A stretch of 64,000 nucleotides of DNA from Anaeromyxobacter terrae (lineage in GTDB: Bacteria > Myxococcota > Myxococcia > Myxococcales > Anaeromyxobacteraceae), in the NCBI RefSeq assembly GCF_022690685.1, contig NZ_JALCYY010000011.1, forward strand, positions 62,001 to 126,000. The letters are read 5' to 3'. Made by a program: the position numbers and the translations under genes. Positions 19,993 through 26,498 of this stretch are shown piece by piece (the first letter of the stretch is position 1; every line of letters starts with the position of its first letter). The notes below the pieces were generated by a model. The model saw only the letters and a program-made list of their open reading frames with translations. It was not told the origin of the DNA and did no database searches.

Positions 19993-20043
19993 CGTGAGGC
20001 GCGTTCGCCCGAGAGTGAACCTCCCACCCATCGTGAGGCGTGT
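19993..20043. promoter_or_regulatory. Direct repeat upstream of the hopanoid operon
   Basis: CGTGAGGCGCGT (starting 19993) and CGTGAGGCGTGT (starting 20032) are near-identical and 39 bases apart, close to four helical turns, in the leader of hpnA. The whole 19901-20243 stretch otherwise has no gene I can support and must contain the operon promoter. A regulator-binding role is only a suggestion. Confidence 0.3.
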
Positions 20044-20243
20044 AGGATTCGTACCCCCCGCCGATCGCGCAACGGATCCAGGGTCGTCCGGATGCGGTCG
20101 CGCGAAAGAGTGCGACCGTCAGTAGCGTGCGGAGCCCCGTGCGGGCCTCGCCCTCGAGGGCTCGTGCGCTCGCGCGCGCGTCACGAGGAACGACGAGAGG
20201 CGCGCTCGCGGTGATGAGGGGGGTGCCGGCGGGACGGGCAGCC

Positions 20244-20480
20244 TCAGCCCGGAAGGGCGGCAGCGCCGTGGCGCTCGGCGGCCACCGCGGGGCGGACGTC
20301 GAGCCGGCGATCGCGGCTGTTGCACGGCGCTGCGCGCCCGGAGGTGCCCGCGCACGGTGCGAGCATCAGCCGGTCCGCCAGCGTGAAGGCGGAGGCTCCG
20401 GGCGCGACGAAGCGATCGACGCGTCCGCATCGGCAGCACCGGATCCGCAGCATCACCCACTCGGTCGCCCGCCTGGCCAT
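20244..20480 (-). CDS. Small Cys-containing hypothetical protein
   Basis: A 78-residue frame starting MARRATEWVMLRIRCCRCGR. Support comes mainly from a textbook ribosome site, GGAGGAGATC directly before the ATG. The RCCRCG segment and two later Cys (APCAG, APCNS) could form a small zinc site. The C-terminal third is Arg/Ala-rich. It lies alone between the hopanoid operon leader and the YihY gene, on the same strand as both. No family recognised. Confidence 0.5.
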   Translation of the reverse strand: MARRATEWVMLRIRCCRCGRVDRFVAPGASAFTLADRLMLAPCAGTSGRAAPCNSRDRRLDVRPAVAAERHGAAALPG

Positions 20481-20589
20481 GATCTCCTCCGAGGGGTCTC
20501 CAAAGCATCGGACGTGCCGGTCCGGATCCGCCTGGGCGGCAGACCGTCTCCCCGAAGGTCACGCGGGTACCGCGCGCTCGAGCGAACGT

Positions 20590-22056
20590 TTACGCCGGCG
20601 TCTCCGGCTGCTTCGCGTCGAGCACCTCGGGGCGATCGCCGGCTGGTCCGCCGGGGCGCCCTGCCCCCGCGCCGTCCACGCCGCTCGGCGCGGGCTCGCG
20701 CGCGAGGGCGGCGAGCTCGCGCAGCGTGGCGTTGTGCGGCGAGGAGCGGCGCTCCTCCTCCGCTGCATGGAGGAGCCGCTGCAGCTCGGCCCCGAGGCGG
20801 CGCAGGACCGCGGCGCGCACGTCGTCGGCGCGCGGCTCGCGGCGGAGCGCCTCGCGCAGGTCGCTCACGCGCACGGCGTCGACGTCGCGTCCGGGGACGT
20901 AGCCGACGCGGGGGCCAGCGACGGTGCGGACGAGGAGCCCGGCGCGCGCGAGCGCCTCGAGGATCTCCTCGACCTCCGCCGGCGGGACCTCGAGGAGCTG
21001 GGCGAGCTCGGCGGGCGTGCGCCGCGTCGCGCCGGCGAGATAGTCGCGGGCGACCTGCGCGGCGGTGGCGACCGCCAGCACCTCCTTCAGCGCCTGGTCC
21101 GCGCGCTGGCCTCGCAGCCGCTCCCGCACGACCTGCTCGTTCTGATGGCTCGCCGCGGTCTCCGCGCCGACGAGCACGATGAGCCAGGAGACGTAGGTCC
21201 AGACGAGGAAGATCGGGATCGCGCCGAGGACCGAGTAGAGCGCGTTGTAGTTCGCGACGCCCATCTGCAGCTGCACGTGCAGGACGAGGGAGCCCTGCCA
21301 GCCGATCGCGGCGAGCACCGCCCCGAGGAGCGCCGACAGCGGGCGGACCCGCACGTTGGGGAGGATCACGTACATCGCGAAGAGCGCGAGGGCCACCACC
21401 GCCACCGGGGTGAAGCCGAGCGCGAAGTCGATCGCGGGGCCGAGCCCCAGCCGCTCGCGCAGGAACACGACGACGCTCGAGCTCTGCGCCGCGGTCGACA
21501 GCGTCGCCGCCGCGAAGACCAGGATCGGGGTCGTCACGAGGAGCGTGACGTAGTCGGTGATCTGGCGCAGGAACGGGCGGGTCGTCTTCACGCCGAAGAC
21601 GTCGTTGAGCGCCACCTCGATGCTCGAGACGAGCGACACGCTCGTGTAGACGAGGACGACGAGCCCCACCGCGCCGAGGCGCGACACGTCGGTCCGATCG
21701 ACGAACTCGAGGATCCGCTCGCTCGCCTGGAACAGCGCCGGGTTGGGTCCGAACGTGTCCGCGAGGTAGGGCCGGACGAAGCCGTCGACGAAGGCCCGGT
21801 AGGCGCCGAACCCCTTCAGCACCGCGAACGCGAACGCGAGGAACGGCACCACCGAGAGCACGCTGTAGTAGGTGAGCGCGGCGGCGCGGACGGTGAGCCG
21901 GTTCTCGAAGAACCCGCGGACCGTGGAGTAGGCGAGCCGGCTCGCGCGGAAGAGCGCGGCCTTCGCCCGGGGCAGCTCCGCCGGGCGGACGTCCCAGATG
22001 CGGACCGCGAAGAACTCGCGCAGGCGGTCGAGGGGGTGCGTGGCGACGCCGGTCAC
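20590..22056 (-). CDS. YihY/BrkB family inner-membrane protein with C-terminal regulatory extension
   Basis: 488 residues. The membrane domain spans about 45-320 with six hydrophobic segments and family blocks RAAALTYYSVLSVVPFLAF, LGAVGLVVLVYTSVSLVSSIE and NYNALYSVLGAIPIFLVWTY. Residues 345-420 look like a winged-helix (ELAQLLEVPPAEVEEILEALARAGLL), followed by an acidic/Pro-rich tail. The winged-helix extension is known from some longer YihY proteins. The transport or structural role of the family is not settled. The start is a GTG with GGGGGA abutting it, an unusually short spacing; no better in-frame start was seen. Confidence 0.85.
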   Translation of the reverse strand: MTGVATHPLDRLREFFAVRIWDVRPAELPRAKAALFRASRLAYSTVRGFFENRLTVRAAALTYYSVLSVVPFLAFAFAVLKGFGAYRAFVDGFVRPYLADTFGPNPALFQASERILEFVDRTDVSRLGAVGLVVLVYTSVSLVSSIEVALNDVFGVKTTRPFLRQITDYVTLLVTTPILVFAAATLSTAAQSSSVVVFLRERLGLGPAIDFALGFTPVAVVALALFAMYVILPNVRVRPLSALLGAVLAAIGWQGSLVLHVQLQMGVANYNALYSVLGAIPIFLVWTYVSWLIVLVGAETAASHQNEQVVRERLRGQRADQALKEVLAVATAAQVARDYLAGATRRTPAELAQLLEVPPAEVEEILEALARAGLLVRTVAGPRVGYVPGRDVDAVRVSDLREALRREPRADDVRAAVLRRLGAELQRLLHAAEEERRSSPHNATLRELAALAREPAPSGVDGAGAGRPGGPAGDRPEVLDAKQPETPA

Positions 22057-22239
22057 TCCCCCATGATCCTTCGCCCCGGCGGACCGCGCCGCGCCGGGCG
22101 ATCACCGCCCCGGCCGCTCGGGGGACGCCCGCACGCCCGGCCGGGCCGCGACGGCGAGGGCACCCCTTCTTTTCGCCACCCGAGGGCGATCCATCGCCGG
22201 CGACGCGGGAGGAAGATCGCGCTGGAAACGAGGGGAGCC

Positions 22240-22677
22240 ATGGCCACGTTCAAGCATGTCCTCGCGGCGACCGACTTCAGCGAGGCCTCGGGGCGAGCGC
22301 TCGAGATGGCGTGCACGATCGCCCGCGACTCCGGCGCCCGGCTGACGGTCGCGCACGTCGCCGAGGTCCCGACCTACACCGAGTTCGCCGCCCCGGTCGA
22401 CCTCGTGACGCCCATCACCGACCTGGCGGAGACGAAGCTCGAGGAGCTGCTCAAGTCGGTTCGCGACGTGTGCCCCGGGGTGAAGGGCGCCGTGAGGGTC
22501 GGCGCGCCGTGGGAGCAGATCCTCGCGGCCGCGGCCGAGGTGGGCGCGGACCTCGTCGTGGTGGGCACCCACGGACGTCGCGGCTTCGCCCACGCGTTCA
22601 TGGGCAGCGTCGCCGAGCGCGTCGTGCGTCTCTCGCCGATCCCGGTGCTGACGGTGCGATCGCGCATCCCCTCCTGA
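22240..22677 (+). CDS. Universal stress protein, UspA family
   Basis: 145 residues, single UspA domain. It begins MATFKHVLAATDFSEASGRA, with the ATP-binding loop near the C end as VVVGTHGRRGFAHAFMGSVAERVVR (G-x2-G-x9-G(S/T) pattern) and the final strand SPIPVLTV. Such proteins bind ATP and help survival under stress or growth arrest. GGGGAG lies before the ATG. It is transcribed alone, divergent from the YihY gene. Confidence 0.92.
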   Translation: MATFKHVLAATDFSEASGRALEMACTIARDSGARLTVAHVAEVPTYTEFAAPVDLVTPITDLAETKLEELLKSVRDVCPGVKGAVRVGAPWEQILAAAAEVGADLVVVGTHGRRGFAHAFMGSVAERVVRLSPIPVLTVRSRIPS

Positions 22678-22722
22678 CGCGCGCGCCCGTCAGCCGTCAC
22701 CGCCTCGCGGCGCCTCGCCCGC

Positions 22723-22914
22723 TCAGGCGTCCGTCGCGACGGCCGCGTGGGCGGCGGCCGGCAGCCGGCGCTCGCGGAGGAGCGCGCTGCAGAGCGCGCA
22801 GTTCACCCGGCTTCGGATGGTCCAGTGCGCCCCGGGGTCCACGACGCCGCACAGGATCCGGTGCAGGTCGCGGTCGTAGTAGTGGACGATCTTCTTCTGC
22901 TCGTGCTGCTCCAT
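22723..22914 (-). CDS. Cys-rich microprotein, paralogue of the 23923-24120 gene
   Basis: 63 residues starting MEQHEQKKIVHYYDRD. Conserved features are HYYDRD, ILCG (C22), AHWT and VNCALCS (C39-x2-C42), a pattern suited to metal binding. Over the first 49 positions, 26 are identical in an ungapped comparison with the 65-residue protein encoded at 23923-24120, on the other side of the DUF169 gene. Both run on the minus strand. Function unknown; a small zinc-binding regulator or adaptor is possible. The ribosome site is weak here. Confidence 0.6.
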   Translation of the reverse strand: MEQHEQKKIVHYYDRDLHRILCGVVDPGAHWTIRSRVNCALCSALLRERRLPAAAHAAVATDA

Positions 22915-23107
22915 TGAAGCTCCGTCGAACCCGCGGGCCGGGTGAGGGACCGACCGCCCCAGCACCGGGCCCGCTTGCCAGGGGTTGTAACGCGCGACGG
23001 CGGGGTCTGCAGAGGCCAGGCGGTCCGCTCGTCCCTCGCGGAGCGTCGAGTGGCGCCCCCGGGGCGTGGCATCTTGCGGTACGCCCCACGAGACCGAGGA
23101 GCCCGCC

Positions 23108-23890
23108 ATGGACGCCCCCACGCTCGCGAAACACCTCGAGAAGCACCTCCGCGTCGCCACCTTCCCGGTCGGCATCCGCCCGCTCGCGCCCGGCGAGCCG
23201 ATGCCCGCGAAGGCCAGGCGGCCGTCGAAGGACCTCGGCGCGCAGGTCGCGATCTGCCAGTGCGTCGCGCTCGCGCGGCGCTACGGCTGGACGATCGCCT
23301 TCAGCGGTGAGGATCTCGCCTGCCCCATCGCCAAGGCGGCGTTCGGCTTCGAGGACCGCATCCCATACTACGAGCGCGGCTCGCTCGCCGAGGGGATGTA
23401 CGCGTCGTGCCAGGAGGCGGGCGCGGCGTTCGAGTCGGCGCTGCCGCGCTTCGCTCCTAACGAGGTGTCGGGGGTGGCGCTCGGCCCGCTCGACCGCTTG
23501 ACGTTCGAGCCCGAGACCGTGGTGGTCTACGGCAACTCGGCCCAGGTGCTCCGGCTCGTGAACGCCGCGCTCTACGAGAAGGGCGGCAGCTTCAAGACGG
23601 AGTTCACCGGGCGTGGGGACTGCGCCGACATCGTCATCCGCACGCGCCAGACGAAGGAGCCGCAGCTCATCCTGCCCTGCTACGGCGACCGCGTCTTCGG
23701 CCTCGCCGCGGACGACGAGATGGCGTTCACGTTCCCGTTCGGGATGGCGGAGGCGATCGTCGCCGGGCTCGAGGGAACGAGCCGGGGGGGCATCCGCTAC
23801 CCCATCCCGACGTTCGCGCTGCGCGCGCACCCGGCGTTCCCGCCGAGCTACGTCGAGCTCGAGCGCCGCTGGCGCGCGGGCGAGCAGTAG
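23108..23890 (+). CDS. DUF169 family protein
   Basis: 260 residues. The start is fixed by GAGGAG seven bases before the ATG. It has the DUF169 layout: FPVGIRPL early, then the Cys-containing AICQCVALARRYGWTI and GEDLACPIAKAAFG, LGPLDRLTFEPETVVVYGNSAQVLRLVNA, GRGDCADIVIR and LPCYGDRVFGLAADDEMAFTFPF. Conserved Cys suggest metal or cofactor binding. DUF169 proteins are common in anaerobes and methanogens and have no settled function. The two Cys-rich microproteins on the opposite strand at either side are unusual neighbours. Confidence 0.85.
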   Translation: MDAPTLAKHLEKHLRVATFPVGIRPLAPGEPMPAKARRPSKDLGAQVAICQCVALARRYGWTIAFSGEDLACPIAKAAFGFEDRIPYYERGSLAEGMYASCQEAGAAFESALPRFAPNEVSGVALGPLDRLTFEPETVVVYGNSAQVLRLVNAALYEKGGSFKTEFTGRGDCADIVIRTRQTKEPQLILPCYGDRVFGLAADDEMAFTFPFGMAEAIVAGLEGTSRGGIRYPIPTFALRAHPAFPPSYVELERRWRAGEQ

Positions 23891-23922
23891 GCCTCGCCGC
23901 TGCCGGCGTTCCGCGCGCCGGA

Positions 23923-24120
23923 TCAGCCGGCGTCGGCCGCGTGCGTCGCCTCCGGCGCGGACGGCCGCTGCTCGCGCGCGCGAAGCAGCTCGCTGCAGCG
24001 CGGGCAGTTGACGGTCCTGCGCGTGGTCCAGTGCGCGGTCCGGTCCTCGATGCCGCAGAGGATGCCGGCACGCTCCCGGTCGTAGTGGTGGATCAGCCTG
24101 GCCTTCTCGGGGTGCTCCAT
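23923..24120 (-). CDS. Cys-rich microprotein, paralogue of the 22723-22914 gene
   Basis: 65 residues starting MEHPEKARLIHHYDRERAGI. It shares with its paralogue the HHYDRE, ILCG, AHWT and VNCPRCS segments, so C22 and C39-x2-C42 are retained; the tails diverge. GGAGACGGAG precedes the ATG, a good ribosome site, which strengthens both members as real genes. It ends convergently 32 bases from the DUF169 gene. The pair looks like a duplication bracketing DUF169. No function assigned. Confidence 0.65.
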   Translation of the reverse strand: MEHPEKARLIHHYDRERAGILCGIEDRTAHWTTRRTVNCPRCSELLRAREQRPSAPEATHAADAG

Positions 24121-24370
24121 CTCCGTCTCCCTTCGTGCGGCCGGGGAGGGAGCCACGGCTCCGAGCGACGGCCACACCTTGGATGCTTGTAGCGTCCAGT
24201 GCCCGGCTCCGCAGGCATCGAGCGGCTGCTCGCCTCGCCGAGGCAGGAGCTGCCGCCGCGCGGACGGGGCCGCGGCCACGGTCGCGCGGGCGCCGCCGTT
24301 CGTGGTGCCCCGCGACGCCCGCCGCGCCGTCGAGCGGGAGCGCTACGCTCGCGAGCGAAGGAGAAGCGAC

Positions 24371-24631
24371 ATGGCGACCACGCGAACGACCACCCGCAGC
24401 GCGGCGCGAGCGTCCCGGAAGCCGGCCAGGTCCTCGAACCTGGTCGCGCAAGACCTGGAGGAGCTCGGCCGCGTGCTGCAGGACACCGGGAAGAAGCTCG
24501 CCCGGCTCACGCGGAAGACGGTGACCACGGCGGCCGAGGACACCCTCGGCGCGGCGGCCAACGCGCTCGATCTCGCGCAGGGGAAGCTCAAGAAGATGCG
24601 GACGCAGCTCCGCCGGGCTCCGAGCGCGTAG
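24371..24631 (+). CDS. Small basic helical protein, hypothetical
   Basis: 86 residues, start supported by AAGGAGAAGCGAC before the ATG. The N-terminus is Thr/Arg/Ser-rich (TTRTTTRSAARASRKPARSS), the rest an amphipathic helix (NLVAQDLEELGRVLQDTGKKLARL, then EDTLGAAANALDLAQGKLKKM). Net charge is strongly positive. It recalls short histone H1-like or phasin-like proteins, but the resemblance is only compositional. The gene is upstream of, and convergent with, the pair at 24695-25860. Confidence 0.6.
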   Translation: MATTRTTTRSAARASRKPARSSNLVAQDLEELGRVLQDTGKKLARLTRKTVTTAAEDTLGAAANALDLAQGKLKKMRTQLRRAPSA

Positions 24632-24694
24632 CGCGACCCGGAAAGCTCCGAGGCCAGCGCCCGCCGCCCGACGGACGGTGGCGCGGCAGGCGCG

Positions 24695-24901
24695 TCAGGC
24701 GATCCTGCGCGAGAGGAGCTCCGCGCGCTCGAGCAGCTCGCGCAGCTCCGGGCTCGGCTCGCGCGACCGATCGCCGTGGCGCACCGCGCGCCGCACCCGG
24801 CTCACCGCCTGCGCGAAGTCGACGTCGACGTGGCCGCGGGCGACGAGCAGCTCCTCGAGCTTGCGGATGCGGCCCTTGAGATCCTTGAATCCGTCGTTCA
24901 C
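24695..24901 (-). CDS. Small coiled-coil hypothetical protein
   Basis: 68 residues from a GTG start (24901) with GAGGAGG seven bases upstream. The start overlaps the stop of the preceding gene as GTGA, so the two are translationally coupled. The sequence is helical and charged (GFKDLKGRIRKLEELLVARGHVDV, and ELRELLERAELLSRRIA at the end). No family recognised. Coupling suggests a partner of the 320-residue protein encoded just upstream. Confidence 0.6.
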   Translation of the reverse strand: MNDGFKDLKGRIRKLEELLVARGHVDVDFAQAVSRVRRAVRHGDRSREPSPELRELLERAELLSRRIA

Positions 24902-25860
24902 CGCGTCCTCCTCGGGCGAGCGGTCGCGCTGTCGGCGGCAGCCGCCGCGGGCTGCGGGCGGCGCGCGGCAGCGACGACGTTCAGGAACACCTCGACATCC
25001 ACGAAGTCCTGGGCGCCCAGGGGAGCGAGGCGCTCCCGGAGCTGCGTCGCGAACGCCCTCAAGGACGTGTAGGTCGCCCAGTTGGGCGCCGCGTCGTAGC
25101 GCAGGTCGCAGCCGAGCCGCTCCGCGGCGGCGCGCGTCGACTTGGGCCAGAGGACCACGTGGCGGGAGGGGTCGGCGAGGAGCGGGAACGCGGTGGCGAG
25201 CGCCCAGCTCGAGGCCGGCGCCACGGCGAGCCCCGCGGCGGCCGCGAAGAGCTTGTCGAAGCGGGCGCGCGCGGGGACCGGGACGGAGAGCAGGCTGAAC
25301 AGCGCGTCGAAGAAGCTGCGGGCCGAGGCCTCGTCCTCGAACACCTCCGCGATGCCGTCCTCCTCGAGCACGGGATCGAACAGCGCCGAGAGCGGCGCGC
25401 TGCGCGCGATCCGCTTCACGAGCTCGCCCACCTCGCCCTCGTCGGCGAGCCGGGCGCCCTCCCCGCTCGCGAACGCCTCCTTCCAGGCGGCGCTCGCCGC
25501 GCGCCACCGCGCCGCGCGCTCGCGCTTGCCGCTCGCGGCGTAGGCGGGATCGGCGAAGCCCTGCGGGTAGAGCGCCTGGAACTCCGCGACGGCCTCCTCG
25601 TGGGTGAGGAAGTTCGCGGCGAGCGCGTAGCGGCCGCTCTGGGCGTCGAGCGCGAAGGACGAGAGCCCCTCGAGCCAGGAGTTGCGCTCGAGGCCGTCGG
25701 TCGAGAGCAGCGCCCTCGCCGCGGGCAGGCGGAGCTTCGCCGCGAAGCGCTTCTCGCTGTCCGGGAAGAAGACGTGCACCGCGTTCGGCTCCAGGGCGAC
25801 GACCTTGCCGACCCCGAGCGACGCGTGCTGCACCAGCATTCCTTCCTTCAGATCGGCCAT
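24898..25860 (-). CDS. Hypothetical protein with N-terminal SH3-like (DUF3553/CarD-like) domain
   Basis: 320 residues. The first 45 (LKEGMLVQHASLGVGKVVAL, VHVFFPDSEKRFAAKL) look like the small beta-barrel of CarD/DUF3553-type proteins, which contacts nucleic acid or polymerase. The remaining 270 residues are mostly helical with no recognised domain; WEAF-like aromatic motifs and a Pro/Ala-rich tail are present. The start Met follows AAAGGG. It heads a two-gene unit with the 68-residue coiled-coil protein. Function unknown. Confidence 0.65.
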   Translation of the reverse strand: MADLKEGMLVQHASLGVGKVVALEPNAVHVFFPDSEKRFAAKLRLPAARALLSTDGLERNSWLEGLSSFALDAQSGRYALAANFLTHEEAVAEFQALYPQGFADPAYAASGKRERAARWRAASAAWKEAFASGEGARLADEGEVGELVKRIARSAPLSALFDPVLEEDGIAEVFEDEASARSFFDALFSLLSVPVPARARFDKLFAAAAGLAVAPASSWALATAFPLLADPSRHVVLWPKSTRAAAERLGCDLRYDAAPNWATYTSLRAFATQLRERLAPLGAQDFVDVEVFLNVVAAARRPQPAAAAADSATARPRRTR

Positions 25861-26197
25861 CGACGCCCTTTCGCAAGAAGCCTGAAGCTCGTGTGACGCG
25901 AGAGGACGCGCGAACGCGCCCGACGCGGTGGTGCCTGCGTCGCAGAGCGGGAGAGCGCGGTCTTGGGATCTGCCGTCGAGGAGGGCGCTCGCTCGTTTCC
26001 GGTCGCTACGCCCGATCCGGCCGGCGCGCGTCTCTTGTACGCCCTGCGCCCTCCGCTGTGAAGCCCCGAGCGCCGACCCGCTCGGCACCGACCCGGCTTG
26101 ACCGCTCGTGGAGCGACGTCCGAGCCCCGCGTTCCCGCGCCGCGATCCGGCCCGTCGTGGACGGGCTTTTCACGCCCGGCGCGACTAAGGAGCACGG
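25861..26197. other. Divergent intergenic region, no gene seen
   Basis: About 337 bases between the DUF3553-like gene (minus) and the 65-residue gene (plus). Frames crossing it are Arg-rich and unconvincing. It should contain promoters for both sides, but no clear -35/-10 pair, -24/-12 element or hairpin with T-tract was found. Confidence 0.4.
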
Positions 26198-26395
26198 ATG
26201 AGCGCCGCGCGCATCACCCGGTCCGTTCGCGGGCATCTCGTCGCGATCGAGCGCGTGGATCCGCACCTCTGGCGCGTGACCGTCGACGGCCAGCTGCTCG
26301 CGAGCTTCTGCACCGAGAGCCGGGCGCGCGCCGCGGGGACGGCGGAGGCGCGCCGGCTCGAGCTCGTCGCGGGCGAAGGGCGCCGCCGCCACTGA
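26198..26395 (+). CDS. Small hypothetical protein
   Basis: 65 residues with an excellent ribosome site (AAGGAG, five bases before the ATG). The core VAIERVDPHLWRVTVDGQLL followed by FCTESRARAAGTAEARRLEL reads as a beta-hairpin and helix, typical of a small globular domain. It is a single-gene unit ending 34 bases before a hairpin terminator that serves the convergent carboxylase operon. No family recognised. Confidence 0.6.
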   Translation: MSAARITRSVRGHLVAIERVDPHLWRVTVDGQLLASFCTESRARAAGTAEARRLELVAGEGRRRH

Positions 26396-26428
26396 GGCGC
26401 AGCCGGCCGAGCGAGCCTCCGCATCACG

Positions 26429-26464
26429 GAAAGAGAAGAGCCCCGCCCGATGGGGCGAGGCTCT
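26429..26464 (-). terminator. Intrinsic terminator of the acyl-CoA carboxylase operon
   Basis: On the minus strand AGAGCCTCGCCCC-ATC-GGGCGGGGCTCT forms a 12-base-pair stem with one mismatch, followed by TTCTCTTT. It lies 35 bases after the stop of the biotin carboxylase gene (26499) and stands out as the clearest intrinsic terminator in this part of the window. Confidence 0.8.
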
Positions 26465-26498
26465 CCGAGGTGCCGCGCGGGCTGGACGGCCCGCCCGG

